Below are positions 1 through 9,207 of a stretch of DNA of 64,000 nucleotides, one piece after another (within the stretch, counting starts at the first letter, position 1; every line of letters begins with the position of its first letter). The translations under genes and the position numbers were made by a program. The notes under the pieces were generated by a model that did not search any database, was not told the DNA's origin, and saw only the letters and a list, made by a program, of their open reading frames with translations. Source of the stretch: Sphingomonas sp. QA11 (GTDB lineage Bacteria > Pseudomonadota > Alphaproteobacteria > Sphingomonadales > Sphingomonadaceae); assembly GCF_028473665.1 (NCBI RefSeq), contig NZ_CP098774.1:620001-684000 (forward strand), written 5' to 3'.

Positions 1-383
1 CCATGGTCGCGCCAGAAATGCGCGCGCGGAAATCGGGATCGATCGTCATCATCTCCTCGATCGGAGGGTTGCGCGGATCGCCGGTGATCGGTGCTTATTG
101 CATCTCGAAGGCGGCTGACATGCAGCTTGCCCGCAACCTCGCGGTCGAGTTCGGGCCGGACAATGTCCGGGTGAATTGCATCGCCCCCGGCCTGATCAAG
201 ACCGACTTCGCCCGCGCGCTGTGGGAAGACGAGAAGCTGGCCGAACGCCGCAATGCCGCCACCCCGCTACGTCGCATCGGGAATCCCGAGGAGATCGCCG
301 GCGGGGTCGTGTTCCTTGCCTCTGCCGCGAGCGCCTTCATGACGGGCCAGACGATCGTGATCGACGGTGGCGTGACGATTTAG
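1..383 (+). CDS. SDR family oxidoreductase (5'-truncated by window edge)
   Basis: C-terminal part of a short-chain dehydrogenase/reductase; the N-terminal Rossmann TGxxxGxG segment lies outside the window. The visible part has the strand with the catalytic Ser (IISSIGG), the active-site YxxxK as YCISK, the [12 protein letters not shown] segment after it, and the classic C-terminal FLAS...[10 protein letters not shown] ending. It is an NAD(P)-dependent oxidoreductase acting on an unknown alcohol or ketone. A second SDR starts 10 bases downstream on the same strand, so the two are probably co-transcribed and, given the neighbourhood, may serve beta-oxidation-like steps. The specific substrate cannot be read from the sequence. 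Confidence 0.9.
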   Translation, partial: MVAPEMRARKSGSIVIISSIGGLRGSPVIGAYCISKAADMQLARNLAVEFGPDNVRVNCIAPGLIKTDFARALWEDEKLAERRNAATPLRRIGNPEEIAGGVVFLASAASAFMTGQTIVIDGGVTI

Positions 384-393
384 GAGAAGAGAA

Positions 394-1194
394 ATGGCAA
401 GGTTCACCGGCAAATCGATCATCGTCACCGGCGCCGGATCGGGCATCGGTCGGGCCGCCTCGCTCCTCTTTGCCAGCGAGGGCGGGCAGGTGATCGCGGC
501 TGACAAGTCCGACGCGGTGTTCGAGACCGCCGACATGATCGACAAGGCGGGCGGCACCGGCCACGCCATCCAGATCGATGCGGGTAGCGAAGAGGACGTG
601 ATCCGCGCAGTCGCGGTCGCGTGCGAATATTATGGCGGGCTGGACGTGATGTTCGCCAATGCCGGCATCTCGGGCGGCATGGCCAATATCTTCGATACCG
701 ACGTGGCGCTGATCACCGAAGTGCTGCGCGTGAACCTGATCGGGCCCTATCTCGCGATCAAGCATGCAGCGCCCAGGATCGCCGAGCGTGGTGGCGGAGC
801 GATCGTGCTGACCGCAAGCGTCGCCGGCATCCGCTCGGGGGCGGGCAGCCCGGCCTATTCAGCGTCCAAGGCGGGGGTGATCAACCTCGCGATGGTCTCC
901 GCGCAACAGCTTTCCGGATCGAATGTCCGGGTCAATGCCATTTGCCCCGGCCTTACCGAGACCGGCATGACCAAGCCCACGTTCGATTACGCCCGTGAGG
1001 CCGGCAAGCTCGACCGGGTGGGGCGCCTGAACCCGCTTCGCCGTGGCGCGCAGCCTGAAGAACTGGCGAAGGTCGCTGCCTTCCTCGCCTCTGATGACGC
1101 AAGCTATGTCAACGGTCAGGCGATCGCGGTGGATGGCGGGCTGTCGTCGAGCCATCCGGTGATCCGCCAGGAATATGGCAAGACGGCAGTCTAG
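394..1194 (+). CDS. SDR family oxidoreductase
   Basis: Complete 266-residue classical SDR. Cofactor motif TGAGSGIG is at about residues 12-19, NAG at about 89-91, catalytic Ser in LTASVAG near 142 and YSASK at 155-159; the C-terminus carries [20 protein letters not shown]. The ATG follows an AGGAGAAGAGAA Shine-Dalgarno stretch and lies 10 bases after the preceding SDR, suggesting an operon. Role: NAD(P)-dependent oxidation or reduction of a hydroxyl or keto group, substrate unknown. The nearby acyl-CoA genes make a lipid, steroid or terpenoid-like substrate plausible, which is inference only. Confidence 0.93.
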   Translation: MARFTGKSIIVTGAGSGIGRAASLLFASEGGQVIAADKSDAVFETADMIDKAGGTGHAIQIDAGSEEDVIRAVAVACEYYGGLDVMFANAGISGGMANIFDTDVALITEVLRVNLIGPYLAIKHAAPRIAERGGGAIVLTASVAGIRSGAGSPAYSASKAGVINLAMVSAQQLSGSNVRVNAICPGLTETGMTKPTFDYAREAGKLDRVGRLNPLRRGAQPEELAKVAAFLASDDASYVNGQAIAVDGGLSSSHPVIRQEYGKTAV

Positions 1195-1216
1195 ACGGAG
1201 ACATCGCCCCGGTGGT

Positions 1217-1633
1217 TCAGCTGTCGCCTTCGCCTCTGAAATCTCGGCGCGAATCATGGAGCGTGCGTGATGGGCGTTCCACCTGGACCGGGTCCGAGCC
1301 CTGTACCGCTCCGGTGAGGATCGCCAGCATCGTGACGATGGCATCCCGCTCCCGCGTGTCGAGCTTATCGAACATGTCGACCAGCTGGCGTTCCTCGCCC
1401 TCCCGGCTGCCATCCCCGCGCCGGCCCGTAAGGACATATCCTATGTCGACGCTATGGCCGGCCAGCCGATACAGATATTCGACGGTCGGCGCTGTCTTGC
1501 CGGTCTCGTAGGAAACCTGACTATTCTTCTTCACGCCTCCCAGCACCGCAAACTCCTGCTGGTTGGAACCAGTAAGAATCCGCGCTTCGCGCAGCCGTTC
1601 GCCAAACCGGCGAAGTTGTTCGTCGCCCTTCAT
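1217..1633 (-). CDS. XRE-family (phage-repressor-like) helix-turn-helix regulator
   Basis: 138-residue protein with an N-terminal lambda-repressor-like HTH at about residues 5-60 (RLREAR...QQEFAVLGGVKKNSQVSYETGKTAPTVEYLYRL) followed by a YVLTG segment, a layout common in phage-type XRE repressors. The C-terminal half is charged and has no recognised domain. It is convergent with the SDR operon and divergent from a Ner-like gene at 1703; the 69-base gap between the two regulators holds two tandem palindromes that are likely operators. No clear Shine-Dalgarno precedes the ATG. Probable DNA-binding repressor; its target is inferred to be the shared divergent promoter. Confidence 0.8.
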   Translation of the reverse strand: MKGDEQLRRFGERLREARILTGSNQQEFAVLGGVKKNSQVSYETGKTAPTVEYLYRLAGHSVDIGYVLTGRRGDGSREGEERQLVDMFDKLDTRERDAIVTMLAILTGAVQGSDPVQVERPSRTLHDSRRDFRGEGDS

Positions 1634-1649
1634 GATGTCTTGCTAGGTG

Positions 1650-1678
1650 CGAAATTTCGGTATAAGTTCGAAATATCG
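1650..1678. promoter_or_regulatory. Tandem operator-like palindromes between divergent regulators
   Basis: The perfect palindrome CGAAATTTCG (1650-1659) and the near-identical CGAAATATCG (1669-1678) lie 19 bases apart in the gap between the XRE gene (minus) and the Ner-like gene (plus). Position and repetition suggest binding sites for one or both HTH proteins, as in phage lysogeny switches. No binding data; inference from symmetry and location. Confidence 0.5.
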
Positions 1679-1702
1679 TCCCATAATTGGCGGCATGGTG
1701 TG

Positions 1703-1960
1703 ATGTTGTTTGCGGGAATGCACAAGGAGGACGTCAAGGCCGTGCTGCGCAAGAGGTTCGGGTCTGTCGCGGCATTCGAGCGGGCGCATTCGCTTGCCGC
1801 CCAGTCAGTCTCCGAAATCTTTCGGGGAAGGCCGAGCAAGCGCACGAGCGATGCCGTCGAGCGAGTGCTGCGCGAGGAAGTGGGGGTGGCCGAATCCATA
1901 ACTTCGGTTGATACCGGCGCACCGCCGGCATTTCATCGTCTAAATGTCGAGAACCGCTAG
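1703..1960 (+). CDS. Ner/Nlp-like winged HTH DNA-binding protein
   Basis: 85-residue protein matching the phage Mu Ner / Nlp pattern: HKEDVKAVLRKRFGSVAAFERAHSLAAQSVSEIFRGRPSKRTSDAVERVL, where the helix around LAAQSVSEIFRGR is the expected recognition helix. The reading frame is open well upstream (to 1454), but that part overlaps the XRE gene antisense, so I take ATG 1703; ATG 1718 is also possible. Neither has a good Shine-Dalgarno. Ner proteins repress phage early promoters; here no other phage genes accompany it, so this is probably a domesticated remnant working with the divergent XRE repressor. Confidence 0.65.
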   Translation: MLFAGMHKEDVKAVLRKRFGSVAAFERAHSLAAQSVSEIFRGRPSKRTSDAVERVLREEVGVAESITSVDTGAPPAFHRLNVENR

Positions 1961-1962
1961 GC

Positions 1963-2262
1963 ATGGTGATACTTCACGAAAACGACCCGAATGACGGCCC
2001 GCTCAGCGCCGATGAAAAAGGGATGTTGCGCGCACTGCATCGCGGCTGGCGGTTCAGCGTCGATACGCATGGCGAACGCGCGCTTGTCCGTCGCGGGCTG
2101 GTCACCCTGGGCGACTGGCAGCTTGGCATGATCGTGTTTCACGATATGCCCTTTCTGACCGAGCATGGCGCAAGGATCGCCGCGCGGCTGGTCGCGGAAG
2201 AGACGGGTGAGCGTCGTCGCTTCCCGCGTGGATTTGCCGTCATCCAGGGCGGGTTGGCCTGA
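1963..2262 (+). CDS. Hypothetical protein downstream of Ner-like gene
   Basis: 99-residue protein of unrecognised family that begins two bases after the Ner-like stop, so translation is probably coupled. The sequence is soluble-looking, with LSADEKGMLRALHRGW near the N-terminus suggesting a short helical (possibly winged-helix) fold, then strands (RALVRRGLVTLG) and a basic C-terminus. No signal peptide or membrane segment. Its only context is the XRE/Ner pair, so a role with that module is the best guess; function unknown. Confidence 0.55.
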   Translation: MVILHENDPNDGPLSADEKGMLRALHRGWRFSVDTHGERALVRRGLVTLGDWQLGMIVFHDMPFLTEHGARIAARLVAEETGERRRFPRGFAVIQGGLA

Positions 2263-2376
2263 TAGGCCCGAGCGATCGACAGCTTCGGCGCGGGCTACGG
2301 CGTTAGAGTACGCGGGTTCGATCGGCCCGTCGAATGCGCTGGGCGAACCTGACTGAGGTGTTCCTCTAAAGGCCGA

Positions 2377-3267
2377 TTACTCGCGCAGCCGCATCAGCCC
2401 TTCCTGTGCTACGCTGGCAACCAGCCTGCCGTCGCGACTATAGATCCTGCCGCGGTTGAAGCCACGGGCGTGGCCGGCCCAGGGGCTGTCGCAGGAATAG
2501 AGCAGCCAGTCGTCGGCACGGAATTCCTCGTGCAGCCACAATGCGTGGTCGAGGCTGGCGGTCTGCACATTGTGCGTCATCCAGTTGATGCCATGTGCAA
2601 GCATCGACGTACCGAGCAGCGACATGTCCGACGCATAGGCCAGGATCGCGCGGTGCATTGCCGCATCATCGCCGATCGGCGCGACCAGGCGGAACCAACT
2701 GTCCTGCTTCGGCTCCTGCTTGACCGGCCTGAACCAGCTTCGCGGATGAACCGGTCGGATCTCGATCGGCCGTGAGCGAAGCATGTGTCGCCGGAACTTC
2801 TCCGGGATCTCGTCGATCATCTCCCGGCGAAGCTCGGTGTCGGATTTCAGTTCGTCCGGCCCCGGCACATCGGGCATTTTGTCCTGATGGTGCAGCCCTT
2901 CCTCGGGAATCTGGAAGCTCGCCGCCATATTGAGGATCGGCTGGCCTTGCTGCATCGCGATCACGCGTCGCGTTGCGAAGCTGCGGCCTTCGAAATCACG
3001 CACGACGCGGAAGATGATCGGGAAATCCTCATTCCCCGGCCGCATGAAATAGGCGTGGAGCGAGTGCGCGATCTTGGGCGCGTCGGTCGATCGCTGCGCT
3101 GCCTGCAGCGCCTGGGCGATCACCTGTCCCCCGAACACGCGGCCTACGCCGCCCGGCTGACGCTTGCCGCGATAGAGATCGGTATCGATCTCCTCGATTT
3201 CGAGGAGATCGACCAGGCCCTGGGCGAGCGCTTCGGGCGGCATATCGGGTGGCGTGTTGAGGTCCAT
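2377..3267 (-). CDS. tesB: Acyl-CoA thioesterase II (TesB family)
   Basis: 296 residues with two tandem hotdog domains, the usual TesB length. Recognisable family elements are RVFGGQVIAQAL near residue 45, the second-hotdog LAYASDMSLLGT (catalytic Asp position), ASLDHALWLHEEF (Ser/Thr position) and the C-terminal VASVAQEGLMRLR (Gln position), matching the Asp-Thr/Ser-Gln triad known for E. coli TesB. It hydrolyses acyl-CoAs to free acid and CoA in the cytosol. Its ATG overlaps the stop of the upstream acyl-CoA dehydrogenase (ATGA), so it is the last gene of a minus-strand acyl-CoA operon. Confidence 0.93.
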   Translation of the reverse strand: MDLNTPPDMPPEALAQGLVDLLEIEEIDTDLYRGKRQPGGVGRVFGGQVIAQALQAAQRSTDAPKIAHSLHAYFMRPGNEDFPIIFRVVRDFEGRSFATRRVIAMQQGQPILNMAASFQIPEEGLHHQDKMPDVPGPDELKSDTELRREMIDEIPEKFRRHMLRSRPIEIRPVHPRSWFRPVKQEPKQDSWFRLVAPIGDDAAMHRAILAYASDMSLLGTSMLAHGINWMTHNVQTASLDHALWLHEEFRADDWLLYSCDSPWAGHARGFNRGRIYSRDGRLVASVAQEGLMRLRE

Positions 3268-4394
3268 CAGTAACCCGCCGCCCGTGCGAGCTTGTCGGCA
3301 TGGAAATTTGCATCGCCGAACATCTCGGCCAGGACGCGCGCCCGCTTCATGTAGAAGCCGATGTCATATTCGTCGGTCATGCCGATGCCTCCGTGCATCT
3401 GCACGCCCTCCTGCACGCTGAGCGTGGTGGCAAGGGCGGTCATCGCCTTTGCTACCGACACTGCTGCATCCGCCTTGTCGTCGGTTGCGTCGAGCAATTG
3501 CTGCGCCTTGAGCACGGCGGCACGGGCGACCTCCATTTCCGAATAGAGATGGGCTGCGCGGTGTTGCAGCGCCTGGAAGCTGCCGATCGTCACGCCGAAC
3601 TGCTTGCGCTCCTTGAGATAGGATACGGTCATGTCCATCGCGCCGCCGCCGACGCCAAGCAACTCGGCCGAGGCCCCCGTGCGTCCGGCCGCGAGCAGTC
3701 GCGAGAGCGGATCGCGGCCGGCATCGACCTCGCCGATCACTGCGTCGGCGGTCAGTTCGACATTGTCGAACTCGAGGCGTGCGGCGATACTCGAATCGGC
3801 GAGCCGCTCGGCCTCGGCGGTCAGCCCCGCCGCGCCTTTCTCGACTGCGAACAGAGTGATTCCGTTCGCATCGTCGGTCGAACCGGCGGTGCGCGCGGCG
3901 ACGATGATCAGGTCGGCCACGTGACCATGGGTGACGAACTGCTTCCTGCCGGACAGCCGGAAGCCATTGCCTGACCGCTCGGCCTTCAGTGCCACGCTGT
4001 CGCGATGCTTTGCGCTTTCGTCGATCGCCAGCGCGGCGACGGTCTCGCCGGCCAGGATGCCCGGATACCAGCGGTTCGCCTGGGCGCTGCCCTTCAACGC
4101 CTCGACTGCCGCGACGGCGGTGGCGAGGAACGGGGAGGGGGAAAGGTTGCGACCAATCTCCTCAAGCACGATCCCGGCATCGACATGGCCGAGCCCAAGC
4201 CCGCCCGCATCCTCGCCGATCAGGATGCCAGTGAAGCCCATCTCGGCAAAACTCTTCCACAGGTCGCGCGAGAAGCCGGCTGCATCCTTGTCGTCGCGCA
4301 GCTTGCGCATGTGCGAGACGGGCGCACGCTCGGCGACGAAATCGCGGGCGGTATCGCGGAGCATCGTCTGTTCGTCGTTCAGATAGAGAGGCAT
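3267..4394 (-). CDS. Acyl-CoA dehydrogenase family protein, probable non-catalytic subunit
   Basis: 375-residue acyl-CoA dehydrogenase fold: N-terminal helical domain, middle beta domain with the FAD-contacting VTHG segment, C-terminal four-helix domain with RKQFGVTIGSFQALQH and the flavin-contacting QMHGGIGMT. The C-terminal loop that supplies the catalytic base in most family members (E-G-T) reads EMFGDANFH, and the alternative isovaleryl-type Glu position is also not acidic. It therefore looks like the structural half of a heteromeric enzyme with the 395-residue dehydrogenase encoded just upstream. A palindromic element separates the two genes. Overlaps tesB by ATGA. Confidence 0.88.
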   Translation of the reverse strand: MPLYLNDEQTMLRDTARDFVAERAPVSHMRKLRDDKDAAGFSRDLWKSFAEMGFTGILIGEDAGGLGLGHVDAGIVLEEIGRNLSPSPFLATAVAAVEALKGSAQANRWYPGILAGETVAALAIDESAKHRDSVALKAERSGNGFRLSGRKQFVTHGHVADLIIVAARTAGSTDDANGITLFAVEKGAAGLTAEAERLADSSIAARLEFDNVELTADAVIGEVDAGRDPLSRLLAAGRTGASAELLGVGGGAMDMTVSYLKERKQFGVTIGSFQALQHRAAHLYSEMEVARAAVLKAQQLLDATDDKADAAVSVAKAMTALATTLSVQEGVQMHGGIGMTDEYDIGFYMKRARVLAEMFGDANFHADKLARAAGY

Positions 4395-4403
4395 TCAAAA
4401 TCT

Positions 4404-4518
4404 CCCTCTCCCCCGTGGGGAGAGGGCCGGGGAGAGGGGCAGTCTCTCGCGTCCGGCCCGATTGGTAAATTGTCTAGACTGCCCCTCTCCTGACCCTCTT
4501 TCCCGGCGGGAAGAGGGC
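4404..4518. repeat. Composite palindromic (REP/BIME-like) element A
   Basis: Three nested inverted repeats: a perfect 10-bp hairpin (4404-4413 with 4417-4426), a perfect 15-bp inverted pair (4431-4445 with 4476-4490) enclosing about 30 bases, and an imperfect hairpin at about 4495-4518. It fills the gap between two co-directional acyl-CoA dehydrogenase genes. The architecture matches the element at 35212-35320. Likely a mobile or amplified bacterial palindrome that forms strong RNA structure in the operon transcript. Confidence 0.75.
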
Positions 4519-4524
4519 TATCAA

Positions 4525-5712
4525 TCAAGTGCTCGGCAGATCCAGGATCCGCTTGGCGATGATATTGAGCTGCACTTCGCTGGTGCCGCCCTCGATCGAG
4601 TTCGCCTTGGTCCGGAGCCATGCCCGGGGACCTGCGCCCCCGGACGAGCGCTCGCTTTCCCATTCGAGCGCGTCCGATCCGCCCGCCGCCATCATCAACT
4701 CGTGCCGGCTCTTGTTCAGTTCCGTGCCGTAATATTTCATCATGCTCGGCTGGGCAGGGTGCGCACGACCCGCCTTGAGTTCGTCGATGAACCGCTCTGA
4801 CATCATCCCGAAGGCCTTGGATCGCACCTCGAACAACGCGATGCTCGCTCGCAGCAGCGGATCGGCAAGCCGGCCGTCATGATCCAGTCCGACCGTCGCG
4901 ATCGCCCCATCGACCAGCGGATTGCCGCCCGCCGCGCCGAGCCCCATGCCGGAGATCATCTCGCGCTCATGCCCGAGCAGATATTTGGCGACGTCCCACC
5001 CCTTGTTCTCGTCATGCACGCGCTGCGACTTCGGCACCTTCACATTGTCGAAAAAGGTCTCGCAGAACGGCGAATTGCCGGAGATCAGCAGGATCGGCTT
5101 GGTCGAAACGCCCTCGCTTGCCATGTCGAACAGCACGAAGCTGATGCCGCCCTGCTTGGTCGTCTTGTCGGTGCGGACCAGGCAGAAGATCCAGTCGGCC
5201 TTGTCGGCATAGCTGGTCCATACTTTCTGCCCATTGACGAGATAATGGTCGCCCTTGTCCTCAGCCGAGGTAGCGAGCGAAGCCAGGTCGGAGCCGGCAT
5301 TCGGCTCCGAATAGCCCTGGCACCAGCGGATCTCGCCGCGCGCGATCTTGGGGAGATAGTCGAGCTTCTGCTCCTCGGTGCCGTATTTGAGAAGCGCCGG
5401 GCCCAACATCGAAATGCCGAAGCTGTTGAGCGGATTGCGTGCCCGGATCTTCGCCATTTCCTCACGCAGGGTCTTGGTCTCCGCCGGGCTCAGCCCGCCG
5501 CCGCCATAAGCCTTGGGCCAGTCGGGCACGGTCCAGCCGCGTGCCCCCATCCGGTCCATCCAGGTCTTTTGGGCCGGCGACAACATGCTCTGGTCGCGGC
5601 CGCCCCAAACGGCGTCCTTCTCCGACCGGATCGGCTCGCGCATCTCGGCGGGGCAATTCTCTTCCAGCCAGGCACGCGTCTCGGCGCGGAAGTTTTCGAG
5701 GTCGGTCATCAT
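4525..5712 (-). CDS. Acyl-CoA dehydrogenase family protein, probable catalytic subunit
   Basis: 395-residue FAD-dependent acyl-CoA dehydrogenase. It has the family signature around [16 protein letters not shown] (FAD/substrate loop) and [16 protein letters not shown], and ends in [22 protein letters not shown], where the Glu sits at the usual catalytic-base loop. It oxidises an acyl-CoA to the 2,3-enoyl-CoA and passes electrons to ETF. Its start codons (two adjacent ATGs at 5712/5709) overlap the stop of the amidase gene upstream, so it is in the same transcript. Sequence type resembles the larger subunit of paired dehydrogenases used on bulky side chains such as steroids; substrate not determined. 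Confidence 0.92.
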   Translation of the reverse strand: MMTDLENFRAETRAWLEENCPAEMREPIRSEKDAVWGGRDQSMLSPAQKTWMDRMGARGWTVPDWPKAYGGGGLSPAETKTLREEMAKIRARNPLNSFGISMLGPALLKYGTEEQKLDYLPKIARGEIRWCQGYSEPNAGSDLASLATSAEDKGDHYLVNGQKVWTSYADKADWIFCLVRTDKTTKQGGISFVLFDMASEGVSTKPILLISGNSPFCETFFDNVKVPKSQRVHDENKGWDVAKYLLGHEREMISGMGLGAAGGNPLVDGAIATVGLDHDGRLADPLLRASIALFEVRSKAFGMMSERFIDELKAGRAHPAQPSMMKYYGTELNKSRHELMMAAGGSDALEWESERSSGGAGPRAWLRTKANSIEGGTSEVQLNIIAKRILDLPST

Positions 5713-7028
5713 TTGCTCCAGACTAATTCATGAGCCAGCCGGGCTGCGGCGATGGCATTATGGTCGCGATTGAGCCCGGCAATGACTTGCATGCCGATCG
5801 GCAGTCCTTCCGCCGTGCGCCCGATCGGCACTGATGTGGCGGGGAGGCCGGGATAGGTGGCGAGGCCGGGCCATGCGAATTGCAGGGCGAACAAGGTCTG
5901 TTCGCCATCGATGGCCAGTTGGCGCTGTCGAAGGTCGGTGTCGTCATGCGCGAAAGCGACGCTGCCCAGTGCTGATGCGAAGACCACGTCGAATTCCTCG
6001 AACAGCCGTGTCCAGGCGCGGGTGTTGCGCGCCTGGTCGTCGAGCATCGAGAACCATTGCGGCAGTGTCGCCGCAGTGCCGCCCTCGGGTGCGGCGCCAC
6101 GCGCCATCGCGATGGCGAGCATGCGCATGTAATCGCCCTGCTGCCTGGCGAGATCGGGCAGGAGATCGGTGGAGCGCGATATTCGGGCCCCGGCGGCCTC
6201 CAGCTTTGTTGCGGCATGCTCGATCGCGGCGATGATCGCCGGATCGGTCTTGGCGAGCGGATGCTCGGTCAATAACAGGATGCGCAGGCCGCGCGGCCCT
6301 TCGATCGTCGCACGGGGCTGCGGGATATCGGCGACGAGATCGAACGCCAGCGCCAGGTCGGCCGCGTCGCGCGCCATCGGCCCGATTACCGACAGGACGA
6401 CGCGGGCGCCGTCGGTGCCGGGAAAGAAATGCCCCTCGGTCGGCAGCACGCCGAAGGTCGGCTTGTGGCCCCATACGCCGCAAAAATGCACGGGCACGCG
6501 GATCGACCCGCCGATATCGGAGCCATATTCGAGCGGCACCATCCCGCTCGCCAGCGCCGCCGCCGATCCGCCGGAGGAGCCACCCGATACGCGGGCAAGG
6601 TCATGCGGATTGTTAGTACGGCCGTAGATCGGGTTGACCGACTGAAGGTCGGCAAGGCCGACCGGCACGTTGGTCTTGCCGAGGAACACCGCGCCTGCCG
6701 CCTTCAATCGCGTGACCGCGACAGCATCCTTTTGCGCGATATGGTTGCGATGCGCCTCGAAGCCCCAGGTCGTCGGTAGGCCGGCGATATCGTAGCTTTC
6801 CTTGATCGTCATCGGAACGCCGAGCAGCGGTGCCGTGTCGCCCGCGGCGAGGCGGCGATCCATCTCGGCCGCGTGCTGTCGTGCGCGATCGAAATCGCGC
6901 ACGACGACCGCGTTGATCGGCCCGTCGCGCGCCTCGATGCGAGCGATCGCCGCTTCGCATTCGAGGAGTGCGGTGGTTTCGCCGGCGCGGATCGCCGCAG
7001 CGGTTTCGAGGGCCGATTTCTCGGTCAT
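5709..7028 (-). CDS. Amidase signature family protein
   Basis: 439-residue amidase-signature hydrolase. The catalytic Ser-cis-Ser-Lys triad elements are visible: Lys in MTIKESYDI near residue 86, Ser in the Gly/Ser-rich [15 protein letters not shown], and the nucleophile Ser in [12 protein letters not shown]. It hydrolyses amide (or ester) bonds of an unknown substrate; related proteins include indoleacetamide hydrolases and GatA, but the lack of gatB/gatC neighbours argues against a GatCAB role. It sits between the FadJ-type gene and the dehydrogenases on the minus strand and overlaps the next gene, so it is probably part of the same catabolic operon. Confidence 0.9.
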   Translation of the reverse strand: MTEKSALETAAAIRAGETTALLECEAAIARIEARDGPINAVVVRDFDRARQHAAEMDRRLAAGDTAPLLGVPMTIKESYDIAGLPTTWGFEAHRNHIAQKDAVAVTRLKAAGAVFLGKTNVPVGLADLQSVNPIYGRTNNPHDLARVSGGSSGGSAAALASGMVPLEYGSDIGGSIRVPVHFCGVWGHKPTFGVLPTEGHFFPGTDGARVVLSVIGPMARDAADLALAFDLVADIPQPRATIEGPRGLRILLLTEHPLAKTDPAIIAAIEHAATKLEAAGARISRSTDLLPDLARQQGDYMRMLAIAMARGAAPEGGTAATLPQWFSMLDDQARNTRAWTRLFEEFDVVFASALGSVAFAHDDTDLRQRQLAIDGEQTLFALQFAWPGLATYPGLPATSVPIGRTAEGLPIGMQVIAGLNRDHNAIAAARLAHELVWSK

Positions 7029-7052
7029 TCACCCACTCCGTTCGCTTCGGAC

Positions 7053-7081
7053 GCAGTCGAGACGCGATGTGTCTCGACTGC
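7053..7081. repeat. Palindromic element B
   Basis: Perfect 11-bp inverted repeat (GCAGTCGAGAC at 7053-7063 and its complement at 7071-7081) around a 7-base loop, flanked by a looser CTCCG/CGGAG outer pairing. It lies between the amidase start and the FadJ-type stop on the minus strand. It resembles the short hairpin repeats scattered through sphingomonad genomes; it could also weakly attenuate read-through. Confidence 0.6.
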
Positions 7082-7116
7082 GCTCGACCGGAGCGGAGAG
7101 GCAGGTTCCTGCTGCA

Positions 7117-9147
7117 TCAATTGAACAACCCGCCGCTTTCGGCCTTCTCCTTCAGCAGCGGCGCGACCTTGAAGCTATGCTTCTCCAGGCCTGCGACGAT
7201 CTTCTTCAGGCCTTCGGTATCGGCCCAGAACATCGGGCCGCCGCGATAGACCGGCCAGCCATAGCCATAGATCCACACCACATCGATGTCCGACGCGCGC
7301 TGCGCCATTTTCTCCTCAAGGATCAGCGCGCCCTCGTTCACCATGGTGTAGAGCGTCTTCTCGATGATCTCCTCGTCGCTGATTTCGCGCTTCGCGAGGT
7401 TCGACTTGCTGCGGAATTCCTCGATGATCTCGGCGACGCGAGGGGAGGGCGTGGGGTTCCGCTTCTCGTCATAATCGTAGAAACCCTTGCCGGTCTTCTG
7501 GCCCCAGCGGCCCTCGGCGGCGAGCGCGTCGCGGATATTCTCGATCCGGGTCGGGTCGCGGTGCCAGCCGATATCGACGCCGGCGAGATCGCTCATCTGG
7601 AACGGACCCATCGGCATGCCGAATTCGACATGCACGCGGTCGATCTGCTCGGGCGTGGCGCCTTCCATCAGCAGCTTGTTGGCTTCGACCTGACGCGGCA
7701 TCAGCATGCGGTTGCCGATGAAGCCGTGGCAGACGCCAGCGACCACCGCGACCTTCCTGATCGTCTTGGACAGCGCCATCACCGTGGCGAGGACATCGGG
7801 CGCGGTCTTCGCGCCGCGTACCACTTCCAGCAGCTTCATCACGTTCGCGGGCGAGAAGAAGTGCATGCCGAGCACATCGGCGGGCCGGCTGGTGCTGGCC
7901 GCGATCTCGTCGACATTGAGGTAGCTGGTGTTGGAGGCAAGGATCGCGCCCGGCTTGGCGATGGTGTCGAGCCGTCCGAAAATCTCCTTCTTCACGTCCA
8001 TATTCTCATAGACCGCCTCGATGATCAGGTCGCAGTCCTTGAGCGAGTCGAAATCGAGCGTCGGGTTCAGGGCGCCCATCGCTGCCTCGACCTGTTCCGG
8101 CTTCATCCGGCCCTTGGCGGCGCTGGCTTCATAATTCTTGCGGATCACGCCCGTGCCGCGGTCGAGCGCTTCCTGGGCCATTTCGACGATCGTCACCGGA
8201 ATGCCGGCGCTCAGGAAGTTCATCGAGATGCCGCCGCCCATGGTGCCGGCGCCGATCACGCCGACACGCTTGATCGGGCGGAGCGCGATATCGGCGGGCA
8301 CGCCGTCGATCTTCGCCGCCTGGCGCTCGGCGAAGAAGATGTGGCGCTGGGCGGCCGACTGGACACCCATGATGAGCTTCATGAACTCCTGTCGCTCGAA
8401 CGCGACGCCCTCTTCATAGGTCGATCCGTCCGAAGCCTTTTCGACACAGGCGATGTTGGCGGCGGGTGCGTCGAAGCCGCGGAAGCGCTTGGCATTCTCC
8501 TTCTCGAACGCGGCGACCGCGTCGGGGTCCGGCGTCGCGGTCTTCTGGCTGGCGCGGGGCAGGGGAGTCTTGTCGGCTACGTCGCGTGCGAAGGCGATCG
8601 CGTCGGCTTCGAGACTGTCCTCGCCGGCGAGCTTGTCGATCAGCCCCGCATCGAGCGCGCGCTTGGCCGAGATCGGATCGCCCTTGGCGGTCATCTCCAG
8701 CGCCAGTGCAACGCCGGCGATGCGCGGGATGCGCTGCGTGCCGCCTGCACCCGGGAGCAGGCCGAGCTTCACTTCCGGCGTGCCGATCTTTGCCGAGGGC
8801 ACGGCGATGCGGTAATGGCAGGCCAGCGTGACCTCGCAGCCACCGCCCAGCGCGGTGCCATGGATCGCGGCGACCACCGGCTTGTCCGATGCCTCGATCA
8901 TGTCGACCAGGGTCGGCAGGCCGGGCTCTTGCATCGGCTTGCCGAATTCGGTGATATCGGCGCCGGCGAAGAAGGTGCGGCCGTCGCAGCGGATCACCAT
9001 CGCCTTGATGCTGCCGTCGGCGAGGCCTTCCTTCACGCCTGCCTCGAGACCCTGGCGGACAGCGGCGCCGAGTGCGTTGACCGGTGGGTTGTCCGAGATG
9101 ATGACCAGCACATCGTCATGGCGTTCGGTGCGAATGGGGGACGTCAT
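7117..9147 (-). CDS. 3-hydroxyacyl-CoA dehydrogenase / enoyl-CoA hydratase (FadJ/FadB family)
   Basis: 676-residue multifunctional beta-oxidation enzyme. The N-terminal crotonase domain shows ADITEFGKP, the oxyanion region [23 protein letters not shown] and [14 protein letters not shown] with the acidic catalytic position; then a linker, a Rossmann domain with [12 protein letters not shown] and the hydroxyacyl-CoA dehydrogenase C-terminal domains ([25 protein letters not shown]). It hydrates enoyl-CoA and oxidises the 3-hydroxyacyl-CoA with NAD. I chose ATG 9147 because GGAGAG lies just before it; a TTG 15 bases upstream is less likely. No thiolase partner is visible in the window. Confidence 0.95.
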   Translation of the reverse strand: MTSPIRTERHDDVLVIISDNPPVNALGAAVRQGLEAGVKEGLADGSIKAMVIRCDGRTFFAGADITEFGKPMQEPGLPTLVDMIEASDKPVVAAIHGTALGGGCEVTLACHYRIAVPSAKIGTPEVKLGLLPGAGGTQRIPRIAGVALALEMTAKGDPISAKRALDAGLIDKLAGEDSLEADAIAFARDVADKTPLPRASQKTATPDPDAVAAFEKENAKRFRGFDAPAANIACVEKASDGSTYEEGVAFERQEFMKLIMGVQSAAQRHIFFAERQAAKIDGVPADIALRPIKRVGVIGAGTMGGGISMNFLSAGIPVTIVEMAQEALDRGTGVIRKNYEASAAKGRMKPEQVEAAMGALNPTLDFDSLKDCDLIIEAVYENMDVKKEIFGRLDTIAKPGAILASNTSYLNVDEIAASTSRPADVLGMHFFSPANVMKLLEVVRGAKTAPDVLATVMALSKTIRKVAVVAGVCHGFIGNRMLMPRQVEANKLLMEGATPEQIDRVHVEFGMPMGPFQMSDLAGVDIGWHRDPTRIENIRDALAAEGRWGQKTGKGFYDYDEKRNPTPSPRVAEIIEEFRSKSNLAKREISDEEIIEKTLYTMVNEGALILEEKMAQRASDIDVVWIYGYGWPVYRGGPMFWADTEGLKKIVAGLEKHSFKVAPLLKEKAESGGLFN

Positions 9148-9207
9148 TTCACTCTCCTGCAATCTTCGGAATTCCGGGGCTCGCCCGTACGGGACGGGCC
9201 GGGTGGA

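Noticed and set aside
1217..2262. Complete prophage or integrative element
   Set aside because: Only two regulators and one orphan; no integrase, structural or replication genes, and no att-like direct repeats flanking.
9163..9207. Hairpin around CCCGTACGGG between hydrolase and FadJ-type genes
   Set aside because: Short and imperfect beyond ten bases; not distinguishable from chance in G+C-rich DNA.
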